Part shown: piece after piece, positions 1-13,077 of the stretch | Numbering within the stretch: position 1 is the stretch's first letter | How the letters are laid out: every line of letters begins with the position of its first letter | Source: Malus domestica | Lineage: Eukaryota; Streptophyta; Magnoliopsida; Rosales; Rosaceae | Reading direction: 5' to 3' | Length of the DNA stretch: 64,000 nt | Assembly (NCBI RefSeq): GCF_042453785.1 | Contig: NC_091674.1 | Location: 3,464,001 to 3,528,000 of the forward strand | Translations under genes and position numbers: made by a program | Notes under the pieces: generated by a model | What the model was told of the DNA's origin: nothing | Database searches by the model: none | Seen by the model: the letters and a program-made list of their open reading frames with translations, nothing else

Positions 1-3000
1 ATCTGGTTGTCGCATCTTGAATTGGTGTTGAACTTTCATCCATATCAGTATATTGTTTAGTATTTGGGGTTTAACTTACGTTACATAAGCATTCTGACTT
101 TTCTAGTCATCAGCATGATAAGTTAAAAGGTCATGGCTTGTGACATGTGGGGTTTCCTTCTAGTTCATGATCCTTCATACTTGGCTTGTTAGAATGGTGG
201 TTTAGGATTCTGTCAATTTTCTTTGAATTTCTGTGGCCAATTGGTTTTGAGTTACGTCTAGAACTGTACCTTTTCCTCAGGTACCCCCCACCCCCACATA
301 TACAATTATACATTCACATATATTTCAATACATGTGTATCCTATATTGAAAATTAAAACACTAGATAAAAATGAACATGAAATGGACAGTTGTGGACTTG
401 ACTGGTTTTGACTGGAGCAACAGCCCTGAATGTTTCTGACTAAAGTTTTAGAATTTATATATGATATCTATACACATGCACCTGTGTGATTATCCATGCA
501 GGCAATCCATATATGCATTTGTGTGTGTCAATTCTGTACCATGCTTTTGTTTTTCATTTTCTCCTTCGTATTGTGGCATTGCAGTTGAATAAACAGGTTG
601 ATTTTTTTAGCATGCCATCTGCTTAGGAAGTGAATATTTTTTTAATTTGAAGCTAAATTTGAATATGTGGTCTTCGATCAGGTCCTGCTATTTGTAGTCA
701 ACATCTTTTTACGTTTTGGTCTAGTTTTAGTAGCGGGGAGGGAGCCCAAGTCTATATCTTTTTCCACCAGGCCTGTCAACTATATCTTTTTCTATCACAT
801 TTAGCTTCATAAACATGGTTATTTTCTATTGATTCTAAATGCAGACGGTTCTTTTGTAACTGTTATTACTTTTTATGGTCACATTTAACTCCATAAATCT
901 TAGTTCATATATAGTCTGCTTGCTTTCTGTAATCTCTATCTTGTTAACAGAGTTATTGTTCTGAGGGGTCCTTGACCGTCTTCTGTGGATATATCTTGAA
1001 GTACTCTGCACAGCAGGTTCATATCTTTTTTTTTTGGTCAATAGCAGGTTCATATCTGTGACTTAAAACATTTATCTTTTTTTTTCTTCAGTCAAATATT
1101 GATGCTGGGGTAAATTAAGGTAGCCTTTCTTGCACACTTGGATTTATTTACCCCAGATTTGATCTTACGCTTCTGGTAGATTACCCAACTTTGAAAACCT
1201 TCAGCTACTTTAACCGATAGTTGAAAGGTTCCTATAATTTGGTTTAGCAGTTGAAGGTAACTAAAACCCTTGCGTTAATTATTTTACCTCATATCTGTTG
1301 GGTTTTGACTGTTATTCTGATCACAAGTTCAGGTTTTGTTATAATTCAAGCCATTTCCTTGTGCTTGTGCTTGGGTTTTGTTGCTACTTAGAATCAGATT
1401 CATTTAGGTACGATGGTTTGCTCCTCGGTACTCACCAAGGAAATTTGTGCTTATCCGGAACCATTAAGCTATTAAGATGGAAAATGACTCTGCACTTCGA
1501 CAACAAATGAGAATGATCAGTTCTTTATTTTGGACCTTCAAATTTTGCCGGCCCCATTGATTCAACCACACTTGGATTTCAACCAGCCTTTTCCTGCATG
1601 GGTAAGTATTGCATCAAGAAAAACTGTATTAAGTTGGAAAAGAATCTCCACTTGTACAACAAATGTAGAGGACCATTTCTTTAGCTGAAGTTGAACCATC
1701 ACATGGTGCTGGCCCGTTGAATTCAGATGTGCCACATTTCTATTGTTTGAATTCAACTAGCTTTCTCCATTAGCATGGGAACTGCAGAGGAGCTGGATCC
1801 CATTCTTCCAATTGTCTTTCAACATATGTTTTTGTATTTATGTGCAGTGTGGCCAAGTTGGTTGCTGTAGTATTGCTTTCAATATCGCATCACATTCAAC
1901 GGAGGTACCAAATTATATTGGTGCCTGGAGTATCTGGGCACTAGAGTCGTGGCTGGTGCTAAGTTGTACACTCTATTTTCATGCTTATTTGTTTCGCTAA
2001 AATGCAGAGGTCCAAACATGGCATTAAGAATTGGACGGGATCAGCAGCTGCACTCTGTCATGTGGAAGTGCAAGGGGTGAAAAATGATTGATGACATGTT
2101 AGTAATGGATGCCGAAATTGTGCAGGTGCTGCATAGACTATAGAGACCCAGACCATCTCCTTAACGGAAAAAGATATACTTTTACTTCCAGTAGAACATT
2201 TTCAATACTTTTTGGGTTTGACGTATTGGTATACATGGTCACTCTGATCCTTAAGGTAAGCTGAGTCAGATATTTGTTGCAGGATTCTTATATATGCTTA
2301 CAAAAATGTTTTGGTTGCGAATAACTTGATTTTTTTTCTTCCTATGAATAAGTTGAAGCCACAAGTGAGCTGTGTGGGGGATAAAAGGAGGGATGAGGGA
2401 TGGTCGGTCTTTTCCATTGTGGGTCACAATTTCTTAATCAAGCAACCGGATTTAGGGACAGGGTCCAATATTGATGGAAATGTACCCTTAAAATTTTTTG
2501 GGTGGGGCTGCAGTTGTAATCATGAAATTGTTTCGATCAACTTACATGACAGCTGTGGCATTTGTTTCTGTTTGTCTTTGATTTTTTATTAATGATTTCC
2601 TCCACTTGGAATTGTCATTGATCTGTGATTAATGATCCTTTTTTATTCTCCACTTGCCAGATTAGACAAGAGGTGGAATCAGATGGTTGTGGGATTAGGG
2701 ATATCAGCGAAGATGAACACCATGGACGGTCAAATGAAAAAGGTAACAATCTACAACTGGACGGAGTAATGAACCTAGCCTAGCTTTATTTACTTTTCCA
2801 GAAGCAATGGTACGTATCCTGAAATCTCTCTTGATCTATTGAGTTTAATGTTTGCCGGGAGGACAAGATATAGCACCCTTAACCTACGCCCTACCTTCGG
2901 CGCTTAGTGAATTATTCTGGCATGTTTCTCATGGAAAGACGGACAGAGAAAACATTACTAATGTTTAGGATAAAGAAATTGTACACTTGTTGTCCTCCTG

Positions 3001-3240
3001 TTCTCCTTTGCTATAAAACTGCAGTTGTGTTAGGACTGGTCTGTTTCTTTCGTCGAGTACTCAAAAATTATGGCGAAGCCACCCACATGCCCACACACAC
3101 AATGCATCTCCATCCCATGAATTAGAAATGTAGAATCAAAGCAGCCAAAGTACAGTTAGGAGTTTCTTAATCAAAACCCACATCAACTGCATGTGCTCTT
3201 GCATTTCCTGTGCACCTAGACACACACCACAAGCTGTAAA
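1..3240. other. Left-edge region without an assignable gene
   Basis: I found no protein family here on either strand. The longest open frames are under 100 codons and match nothing I know. T-rich tracts followed by CAG, and one acceptor/donor-bounded stretch at about 2661-2741, give it the look of intron or UTR sequence from a gene lying outside the window, but I cannot assign one. Two diverged copies of a segment of about 170 bp lie in tandem near 1465-1760. Confidence 0.3.
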
Positions 3241-3924
3241 TTTTGGTCCCCATAAGACAAGGATTCAGAAGGCTAAGGTGGTCCTCCTCCCAAACCGTAC
3301 CTTCACAGAAAAATTTTCCGAAAACAAATTATATTCGAAGCAAAAAAAAAAAAAAAAAAAAAAAGGGTAAGTTCGTTTTGTCATTCTTTTTATTGATTCT
3401 TAGTTATAAAGTTCTTTTGGTGGCCTTTTCTCATTACAAGGTTAAGTTCTTTTTTTTTAATTTTTTTTATAGGGAGCTAACTTTTACACACCCTTTGACC
3501 CTTTCACACAAGTCTTTTACATTCAACCATTAGATCCAGTTAGACCTAGTAATTTCTTACACGATTTGTTGACCCGACACGAAACGACACTAAAATAACA
3601 GGTTTCTGGTCAACTTGTAAACGAGTCGGGTCGTTATCTGGTAATCGGTTAAGAACCTGTTAACGTGTCGGGTCGTTATTGAGTCACTTGTTAAGAATCC
3701 TATAAGACATTCGTTTGCGAAATCTAGACGCGAAACGACACGACCCGTTAACGAATTGGATCGTTACTGCATCACTTGTTAAGAATCCGTTAAGCTAACG
3801 AGTTTGACACGTGATCTATTAAGATAATTGATATGACACGAACACGATAAATACGATCCATTTTTCAGAATTAAATTTAGTAAATCAAACGAAAATAGCA
3901 GCCGAGATTAAATGGGGGATGTAA

Positions 3925-5031
3925 GAGCAACTCCACCCTTGGAGCCCTCCCCCCAGGCAATCCACTATTTAATCCACCTGTGAACAGTAACTGCCATAAT
4001 GAACAGTAACTATCTTTTGCATCTTCACTCTTGCACTTGAATAGCCCTGGCAATAAGTAATAAAATATTTATTAAATTTTTTTTTTACAAAATAATACTA
4101 AATAAATTTTTTTTTGTAATTTCAGATAAGATATTTTAAATCGTTCTCATTGCGTCACGTGTCATTTACCCAAAACGATTATTATTGGTCGTAGATTTTG
4201 ATAAGATATTTTTTTGGATTTTTTACAATGAGAAGGTATTTATAGAAAAGTAGAAACATTTTTTAAAATAAATTTCAGATATTTTTTCGGATTTTTTTAC
4301 AATTTTTTAATTTTTTATTCAAATAATTAATCTCTGCCATTGGATTTAAAAAAAATTTTGAATTCCAACACTCCAGATTGTGCCACGTGTCACAACGGTA
4401 ACTTTTCTTAATTTTAAAACTATTTTTTCATTTTATTTATTTATTTATTTATAAAGCATATTGAGGTCGCACTTGGTGCGATGGCAAGTGCCTTCGCCCA
4501 TAAGCGGTAGGTCTCGGGTTCGAGACTTGGGAGCAGCCTCTCCATAAATGGGGGTAAGGCTAGCCAACATTCACCTCTCCCAGACCCTGCGTAAAGCGGG
4601 AGCCTTGTGCACTGAGTACGACATTTTATTTATAAAGCATATTAATATCGACCGTTGATCTCAGATCGAACGGTTGATATTAAATAAGATTTTTATTTTT
4701 TTTACCGTTGAGATTGAACGGTCCAAGTTAAATAGCCGTTGAGATCGAACAGACCATGGGAAGCTACGTGGCTTCCCAACAGTAACTTTGAAGTCTAAAA
4801 AGGCTTCTATTTTTTCTGAAAAGTTGTCGGGCGACGTACCCCCATGCTCGAGTGGGGTGCATGCGCCTGACAGAAAAAAAATTAAAAAAAGGCCCGAAGC
4901 TTGGGCTCTCGGGCTGTCAACTCTTCACAGGCCCTCCACTCGGGCTCCTTCACGCTTGAGTAAATCCACAGGGCCTCGGGCCCTTCTTCTCTCGCCTGTC
5001 CCCTAAGCAATCCACAAGGACGGAGTTGCTC
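3925..5031. mobile_element. Non-autonomous TIR element, PIF/Harbinger-like, interrupted by a SINE
   Basis: The element starts GAGCAACTCCACC and ends in the inverse, GGAGTTGCTC. It is flanked on both sides by TAA (3922-3924 and 5032-5034). A 3-bp TAA target duplication with short GC-rich terminal inverted repeats is typical of Tourist/PIF-Harbinger elements. There is no transposase frame. A SINE and its duplicated target occupy the middle (4444-4643), so the SINE is younger. A related left end recurs at 62820. Confidence 0.7.
4463..4624 (+). mobile_element. tRNA-derived SINE, Au-SINE-like
   Basis: The body of 162 bp begins GAGGTCGCACTTGGTGCG and carries pol III promoter parts. A box-A-like GATGGCAAGTGCC is near 4480 and a box-B-like GGTTCGAGACT near 4519. 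A perfect 19-bp target duplication (4444-4462 and 4625-4643) brackets it. The tRNA-like head, internal promoter and long duplication show insertion by LINE-driven retroposition. The tail lacks a long poly-A, as in Au-type SINEs. I recall this family from memory; the boundaries come from the sequence. Confidence 0.85.
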
Positions 5032-6185
5032 TAAGAGGAGAAGAAGAGTGAATTTAGTAAAAATGCTATCAAATGCTTGTTTTTGCATTATAATTGAAGA
5101 CGTAAAGCTGCAGAGCAGTACTTGCTTTTGTCTTGGAATTGCCTAGCGTCCTTTTAGCATTTTTGGTCTGTCAATGTCACGCTTGATTAGATTAGGTTCC
5201 AAGAAGCAGGGCCGTGCGAGCGGGGGAGGGGAGGGAAGGGCCACGAGGGAGGTGAGTCACAAGAAAAGTGGGGTATGATTGGCTGTATTATACTGTTGTG
5301 TTGCTTGGTGTAGGTAAAGTTTTGTGAATTGAGCATATTATTATTGTTCGGTTAAACATCTTTTTGTGGATATAGTTAAAGGACCACTTACACACTTCAG
5401 ATTAATGCAATGGACCCTCCGATGCATACTCTATTTTCTTTGTCAGTGCAATACCATATAAGGATAAAGGATCAAGCAATTTAACATGTTATATTAAATC
5501 GAGGATTTTATTTTTTTCACGTAATAAATGATTAGATATTTAGAATGTGAAAGTTTATGTATAACAAAGCTATGCTGCTATAATGGGTAAGCAGGACAGA
5601 CACCTTGCGGACCCACCCGAGAGCATTGGGCTCCATAATTAATGTAATGGGCCACTCTTTTAAGTTCGTTGAATTAACGTACTATTTGAGTCCAACAAGA
5701 GAACAATTACGCGCATAATTGTGCAAATACCTAGGTTTAACATTACCGAATGCTTTGGTGGTGGCTCGAACTCATGCGTTGAGCAAAGAGAATGAACAAG
5801 TTTTTCACTAGGCAGTAACGTTCCGTTTTATTCATTTGAGTCGAATTTGAGATCTCCTCTAACTAAATTTTAAGCATTCTCGATCAATGACAACTAGCTA
5901 TCGAATTTGTGGTGCTTGCATTGCATCTGTAGTCCTATGTAGTTGATATGGGCATGGTGTGTCAACAAAAGATCAATAGATGTCAACCTTAGGATTAACT
6001 TAATAGTTGAATCTTATGCACAACGTAGAAAAATGAGTTTAAACTTTTAAACCGATGGATGTGACCTACTTTTGGAGGCGTAGAACAAACCAAATGCACC
6101 ATTAAATTCAAGGGTCCAGGCCTCTTCGTAGTGTGGGCCAAAATTTATGAGTAGTTTAGTCGTGAATTTAGTTATGAGTATAATG

Positions 6186-6465
6186 AACAATGTTTAAAGT
6201 CTCGATATTGATAGAAATATCGAAATATTGATATCAGTTGTTTTCAATGCAAGTGATGGAAATTTAAAATGAAATTTTAAGGAATTTTAAATACTGGTTT
6301 AAATGAAATATAACAGTTTCTCCGATATTTAAACAATATATCGGAGATATGGACGAAATCTATCAATTTTAGGTGAAATTTAAGAATTTCTCCCATATGT
6401 ATCTTTCTTTGATTTTTCCGATATTCCTAAATATCGACTATATCGAAAAAATTTCAAACACTGCT
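6186..6465. mobile_element. Probable MITE with CGATAT-rich ends
   Basis: The left end (about 6186, ACAATGTTTAAAGTCTCGAT) and the reverse complement of the right end (about 6465, GCAGTGTTTGAAATTTTTTC) resemble each other. Both lead into repeated CGATAT motifs. No coding sequence is present. Exact ends and target duplication were not resolved. Confidence 0.45.
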
Positions 6466-6852
6466 TATGAGTGTTTCTTTACCTAATGCAACTCTTACAG
6501 CTATATGTTGTTATCCACCACCACGAAAACAAAGTTATTCAGAATTAAGTTCCAACAGAGAAAACAATGTTACAGGAATCAAATTGATCTCAACGTTATA
6601 AGAATCAACTATTATAACAGTGTTATAGTTTTCAAACGCAGATAATTTGATTCCATATACACAGAAATTAAACGCATAAAAACAACTGCTGAAGGGTTCA
6701 TACAACTCCTGCCATGACAATTGGCAGTTGTTCCCCTCTCTCATTGATTGATCTTTCCTTATTGTTGTGAGGAGAGAGATGAGAATCCCACCAATCCATG
6801 AGATAGATACGAAGTAAGAATCTCACCAATCCATGAGAAAGATATGAAGTAA

Positions 6853-6890
6853 TAAATGGCTCTCTCTCTCTCTCTCTCTCTCTCTCTAGG
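6853..6890. repeat. (CT)n microsatellite
   Basis: An uninterrupted CT dinucleotide run of roughly 17 units lies in non-coding DNA. Confidence 0.9.
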
Positions 6891-7350
6891 GTCTCAATCT
6901 TGTCTCTGTAATGTTTGGGGGGAAGGCACGTGATAGAGAGTTACTTTGTAAATACTTTCATATGGAGTAATGCTAGTGAGGCCAATATAACCACACAGGG
7001 CCTCGGGTGCGTGCGCATGTGCCCTGTATTTGATTAGAAATTCACCCAATATCGCTTGTAGCTCAAGTGTTTTGGCGAATGATGTAGTTACACATTCAAA
7101 TTTGTGTAAGGATATGCAACATGACAGGTTGTCGAAAGGAGCTACATCAAACGTACCTAAGAAAAAGGAAAAACACTTCAAATCCTTCTAGACAAGTAGC
7201 ATTTTAACACGTATGTATAAACTTTTAGTTTTATAATTTTCATGAGTTACATATGCATAGGTACCCGAGAGTAATAACTCCGAACATGTGAACAGCTAAA
7301 TAATGTCCTTAAAAGAAGACTGTTTCCTTTTCTTTTAAGTCAATTAATAA

Positions 7351-7500
7351 AGGGATGTGATATTCACACACCTTATTTTATTTCTCACACACCTTTTTAA
7401 TTTTCAACTGTCGGATCGGATGAATTGAAGAAGATCAATGGACATAAATTATTAAAAGATGTATGAGAAGTAAAATGGGGTGTATGGATAGCACACCCCT
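7351..7500. mobile_element. Tourist-like MITE, family A copy 1
   Basis: A 150-bp element starts AGGGATGTGATATTCACAC and ends with the imperfect inverse GGATAGCACACCCCT. It is flanked by TAA on both sides (7348-7350 and 7501-7503). It shares its core, including the segment around GGATCGGATGAATTGAAGAAG, with copies near 35591 and 44461 (the latter two in the opposite orientation). Confidence 0.75.
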
Positions 7501-8097
7501 TAATAAATGACTGTTAGGAAATAAAAGCTCTCTACATAACCTGTACCATACTATTCAATGAGCTCAACTGAAACCCAACAAATTATGACCAAACATGGAA
7601 TAAACATTAAATTTAAAAGTTGCTTTTATATAGATAAATATACCATAAAGGAGTAAAATGACCCCACCAGTTAGAGATGTTTTTTCGGTGTAACACAGTC
7701 TGGTACATCAAGTGTCATAATACAAATAGTTGAATACTTGAAAAGAAAAGGTTTCAACCACTTATATTACAACACATGGTGTATTGAGTCATGCTCCCAA
7801 CATGCTAAAAAACTTCTCCACTTCCCTTTTTTTTAATAAATTATATTATCTACACCAAGAGAGTGGGGAATGGGCTAAGCCTCACATCGGATTACCCATA
7901 ATAATGTGGTTCAAATTTGTCTTGAAATTTGATCTAACCGCTATAATTATTATAACTTTTAGAGGGGCTCCATATTTGTAGCCGTTGGATCAGATTTCAA
8001 AAGTCCGGATCTCCGAATCCCTATGATTTGGTGGGAGAGGTCCATAGGGGATCTCTTCCCTTACTCCACAACTTCCCCCAACCCCCATTTTATTTAT

Positions 8098-8235
8098 GGA
8101 AAACTAATGGAAATGACTTGAAAACTTTGAGTTTTAAAGAAAATGACAAAAAAATGGTAAAATGAATAATACCAAGATTGATATTTTAATGTAAAAATGT
8201 GATTTTTCGTTAAAATGAACCGTTAAAATTTCATT
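8098..8235. mobile_element. MITE-like fragment, family C
   Basis: The stretch carries the motifs GGAAAACTAATG, TTTGAGTTTTAA and TTTTCGTTAAA found in fuller copies at about 36198-36352 (inside the hydrolase gene) and 48937-49090 (inside the HVA22 gene). It sits some 200 bp upstream of the OFP15-type start codon and so may overlap its promoter. Confidence 0.55.
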
Positions 8236-8433
8236 TTATTTATAATATACATCTTTTTTTTTCCTTTTGTCTCACTCCTTTAAATAATCTTCCTGCCCCT
8301 GCATCCCTCCCCTCTGACCATCCATCAATGCCACATTTCACAGCTCCAAAAATTCATATTTCAAAGTTTTGAAAAAACCTCATTTCTTCTCCCCTATACA
8401 CCCAACAAAACCAGGAATTTTTTTTCTTTTCAG

Positions 8434-9339
8434 ATGGGCAAGAAAATGAAGCTCCCTTTTCTCTCCAAGAACACATCAGAAATATCAAGATCTTCCTCTT
8501 CTTCTTCCTCCTCATGGCCCTGGCCTTCTTGTACTCAAACCAGAACCATTTCTTTCAGAACAGGCAATGATATTTTCAAGACCATAAACTCAGCCTACTT
8601 CGACACTACAAACCCTACAACAGATTTAGCGTTTGTGGATAGCACACCAGACTCGGTCTTCACGAACTCATCATCTCACAAGTGTCCCAGCTTCTCCACC
8701 GCCTCTAAAGATTCTAGAGGCGGTGGAGGAGCAGGAGGAGGGGACGCAATAGAGAGTGTGATTAAAGGGTTGAGGTCAGAGAGGCTCTTCTTTGAGCCAG
8801 CTGGTCAGACAAGCTCTGTGCTAGTGGAGGCGGCGCCAGCAGCACCAGATGATGATGGTGGTAATGGGGTTAATAATGTCATTCCATTCAAGGAGAGCGT
8901 GGCTTTGTCAATGGACTCGGCAGACCCGATTGTAGATTTTAGAAAATCTATGGAGGAAATGGTGGAAGCTCATGGTTTGAAGGACTGGGAGAATCTTGAG
9001 GAGCTTTTGTGCTGGTACTTAAGGGTGAATGGTAAGAGCAATCATGGATATATTGTTGGAGCTTTTGTTGATCTCTTGGTAGGTCTATCATTTACTACCA
9101 CTAGTAGGAATTCTTGTTCTTGTGTTATTAACTCTCCTTCTTCTCCCTTATCTAATTTTTACAATAGTATTACTACTTCTTCTTCGTCGCTGTCGTCGTC
9201 TTCTTCTTCTGCTACTACTCCTTGTATTTCCTCCATAGAAGAAGAGTCTGAAAGTACTGCCACTACTCCTTGTTTATCTTCATTGTTAGAAGGTGAAGAA
9301 GATCAGATTAAGGAAGAAGAAGCTGACGAGGACGACTAA
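8434..9339 (+). CDS. OFP15: OVATE family protein, OFP15/16 type (transcriptional repressor)
   Basis: A single intact exon encodes 301 residues. OVATE family proteins are plant nuclear repressors that bind TALE homeodomain (KNOX/BELL) proteins and affect organ shape and growth. The N-terminus has MKLPFL followed by a Ser tract and WPWPSC, a signature of the OFP13/15/16/18 group. The mid-region has VIKGLRSERLFFEP. The C-terminal OVATE domain (about 168-222) begins DPIVDFRKSMEEMVEAHGL and continues LEELLCWYLRVNGKSNHGYI and FVDLLVGL. The tail is rich in Ser/Thr and then Glu/Asp, longer than I recall for Arabidopsis OFP15. The second ATG (8446, MKLPFL) matches relatives better than the first, so translation may start there. 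A TTTAAATAA at about 8279 is a possible TATA element. OFP15 versus OFP16 cannot be decided by eye; position next to an OFP6-type gene favours OFP15. Confidence 0.93.
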   Translation: MGKKMKLPFLSKNTSEISRSSSSSSSSWPWPSCTQTRTISFRTGNDIFKTINSAYFDTTNPTTDLAFVDSTPDSVFTNSSSHKCPSFSTASKDSRGGGGAGGGDAIESVIKGLRSERLFFEPAGQTSSVLVEAAPAAPDDDGGNGVNNVIPFKESVALSMDSADPIVDFRKSMEEMVEAHGLKDWENLEELLCWYLRVNGKSNHGYIVGAFVDLLVGLSFTTTSRNSCSCVINSPSSPLSNFYNSITTSSSSLSSSSSSATTPCISSIEEESESTATTPCLSSLLEGEEDQIKEEEADEDD

Positions 9340-12300
9340 GATGATGCTTCATCTTAGCCAGTTAATTAGTAGTTTTTTTATTCAATGGAAAATCAAAACA
9401 TATGTATACTAGTAGTAGTAGAAATGATAGTGAAAAAGCTTAAACTCTCTCTCTCTCTCTCTCTCACCCCTCTCTCAAAATTCTTGTGGGGAAATTTTTC
9501 ATGATAACAAGGCTTGGTACACTAAATGTTATAATATAATTGGTTAATTTTTTTCAAGTTTTAAACAAGTTATATTATGACAATTAATGTACCTAATTGT
9601 GTTTTCAGCACATTAAAAATCTCTCTTTCGTGTGAAGATCGCAAGCGTATGTGTGAGTTTACAGTTTCCTATTTCCCAATGCATGTTAATTAGAGTAGGA
9701 TTACTAAACAAGGGTTAATTTCTATTTTAGTAACGTTAGATACGACATTTATTAGTCACACTTTTTGCAGATTTGAGATCTATCTTATTATGTTACACTT
9801 CTCGTTGAAGTTAATAAAATCTATCTCTAACTCACCTATTTGTCTGAGTAAATTTTACCTATAAAAGAGATGCGATGAATAATGTGATATAATTTATTAA
9901 GTCATGTTTGCTATTTTTGAAAATCTTTGGTAACTCTTGATGGCAGATTGAATATGTCATAATACGTAAGACAAATTAATAATTTTATGTGGACCGTCAA
10001 GACATCATCAAATTGTTGATAAAAATTAAAATATACTGCATGAAAAAAGGTACCCTGAAAATTAAGCATCTTGCTTCATCGGCATTCTGTGAATTATATA
10101 TGGACACTTACTAGGCTCCAAATATATTATTTTGTTGGACTGTTTCGTATACTCCGGTGTATCCTAGCTCTTAGAAACTAGGTTAAAAATTCAACTGTTA
10201 AAATTTAACGGTCAAGAATTTCGGTGTATACGTAAGGTACGCTAGATTCTTAAGTCTAAAAAAAAAATAACACAAACTTGAAGATATGATCTTCTGCAAC
10301 TGATAACATTGACACAAGTGTAGGCACAGTGATTGAGTGAACTCCACCACTGCCACTCTATGCAATCCAATTTCTATTTTGAAGCAATCAGGGCCGTTGA
10401 TTTTGAAAATGGACCGTCATTATCAATGATAGGTACCATTCCACCTCTGGAATTTGGCGTGGTCCCAAAACTCATTTCTTTGCACCTGCACAATTTAATC
10501 ATTCAACGTCGTAAACCCCAACAAAAACTGTGAAATTTTGTGTCAAAAAATAATGTCCTTGAGTGATCAAGGGAAATTTTTGTGTACCGGAAATATAGTT
10601 ACGGTGTATTATCATTTTATGTGTTATAATATAAACAATTGATATTTCACATTCCTAATATATATTATAAAGATCTGTGTCATAGTTCGAATGAAATAAT
10701 AACATTACGTATAATATTGTTTAAGTATAATTACTCTAACAGGGGCTTGTCTTCTCCAACATATGGCATGATTACCCTCTGCAAGCGGTTTGTGCTGCAT
10801 TGTTTTCGAGCTATGTTGGCTTATTTGACTTTCTCTTCTCAAATTAATGTACAGCTCAGCCATGCATTTTTGTCTCATTTTCTTATTTTTTCCCTAACCT
10901 TGTGGTGTTGTTCGACTTGTTTTGCAGGTTTAGACTTTTTTGTTTGGCTTCAGAGGGTTAGGTTTCATGTTCCCCCTCTTTTCTTTGTATCTTTATTGTT
11001 TTCATTTCTAGGGGCTAAGGTTTATGTCCTCTCGTCTTTTTCATGTTTTTTTTTTTCCTTTTATTTTATGAAAGGTAAAGTTTATGTCTTGCTAATACCG
11101 TCATATCGTCGAGATTTTCTTATCAATAAAATTCATCTGATATCGTCAAGATTTTCTTCTCAAAAAAGGTATTGTTCGAGTATGCTGAAAAATTGATCAG
11201 TCATGGTATTGACACGAACATGATGGATTATTACGAACCCTTTTGAGACTCTACAAGCTTAATAAGGGAAAACAAACCCACCTGCATTTGCCTTCTTCAG
11301 CTTTATATAATTTCAGACGGAGAATATGTTTTGTATGCTTTTTTCAGTTTTATTTTGTTTTTTGTTTTCTTGTTTTGGGTAACCTTATCATCACATCCCT
11401 GCCCATATAATAATTTGAATTTCTGACATGCAAATAGCTAGGTGTTGCGGGAAAAAACAAGGTGGTGAGATATATGTTCTTTGGAGGTGTGATATAAGAA
11501 TGTCAGTTTTTGAGTGGTGAAAAAAAGCAGCTCTCACCAAGTTAAATCCAATGCTGGATAGGAACAACTCAAGCCAAATCCGATGCTAGATCTTCTCCAT
11601 ACTCCATAACTTGTATTTGCATGTATGTCTTGTTGTTGCAATCTTTCAAGTGACACTTTTTGTATGTTAAGCAAGGACACTTGAAGGTGCAATTTCCCAT
11701 GATGTGGTACCTAATCAAATGTGAGATTGTTAATCTGAATCATTAATTAACTATACTCTCAATTATCTATGTACATACGTAGCTGATAATGATCATAATT
11801 TTGATAACATATGGCTCATTTAGAAGTGTTTTTAAAATGATTGAAAAACTTTTGGTGAAAATGTTTTTAAAATCAACCTTAGTAAAAATCCAAGTAGATC
11901 GTAGGAAAGCATTTTAAGTGTTCCATGCAAGAAGCACATATATGATGCTTCTTCCAAAAATAATGCCTGTAGTGTTTTTGTAACAGAAAATCAATTTTAC
12001 AAAGAACATTTTCAGTTATTTTAAAAACAAACAATTCGTAATATGATTAAATGTCTTTTAAAAGAAAATTTGTCCTACCAATTATTTACACTTTTGCTAC
12101 GTATGTTAGGCAAGGCAACCATAAATCTAGTGGTAATTATATAGACCAAATAAGCAGATAAGGAAGTTGCAATTTCTCATGTTGTGCCATACCTAATTAA
12201 CTATGAAAAAGGATTGTTACTCTAAACGTCGTTTAGGTAGTACTTGTTTAAATTGCTCGTACTGATTTATTTTTTTAATAACATAATATGTCTAATTATC

Positions 12301-12760
12301 TGATTTGAAAATTATTCATTCCTACCAATTATCATGTTGATTTATGTTATTATCTTGTTCTCATCGTTGCGAATATGGAGTTGTACAAACAATAAATATA
12401 TATCCCACTACACTCACTAGACACTAATTACAAAAAAGAATAGATGGTAGTATGAAAACCTTTGTTTAATTACCTAGCTTATAAGACAATCTTTTACTTT
12501 ATTCGACAAAGTAAACAAGTCTTGAACTCACCTTAGCTTTCTTATTTTAAAGGGGAAAGAGCTAGACCAGTTAACTATATAAAGACGCAAATATTGGTTA
12601 AGTCAGTTGATTATACTAGTTTGTATATCTTGCAAAGTGAGGTAACGCTGGCGTAGATAACCTCCTACTCAAAATGCTTGCATTATATGCCTTAACTAAT
12701 AACAAACATATGAAGGTCAAAACGAAAAAGAAAAGAAAATAACAACAGTACAGTAATTAA
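9340..12760. other. Gene-free region downstream of the OFP15-type gene
   Basis: I see no supported gene. A CT microsatellite lies at about 9439-9464. The long frame at 10639-11196 reads as hydrophobic low-complexity sequence. Its end, with GATTTTCTTATCAATAAAATTC near 11112, has the T-rich, AATAAA-bearing look of a LINE 3' tail, but no reverse transcriptase is present. The rest is unremarkable AT-rich DNA. Confidence 0.4.
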
Positions 12761-13077
12761 AGGGGTTAACTGCATTTTACACATAAGGTTTGAGGGTCAT
12801 TTGCAATAAGTCACGAGATTCAGTTTTTTCCTTTTACACCAAGTGATTTTTGAATTGCACCAATTTAACCTCTCTGTCAATTTTGCTGTCGAATTAGACG
12901 TTAAGTGTTGATGTGGCAGATATTGCACTCACATTTTAAGCATACATAACTATCAACTTCGTAAAAAGATTAACAAAGTAAAAGAGTAAAGTACTGAACA
13001 TTGAAATTGACAGTTGATCAATGCTTAAAAATTGAGTCAAGTCTATGCGTCAGCATTTAACATCTAATTAGACAAAA

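Noticed and set aside
4463..4624. Possible tRNA gene because of A and B box motifs
   Set aside because: It cannot form a tRNA cloverleaf of normal length, and it has a SINE body with a 19-bp target duplication.
10639..11196. Open frame of 185 codons
   Set aside because: Hydrophobic Phe/Ser/Leu-rich text from T-rich DNA with no family match; it ends near a LINE-tail-like sequence.
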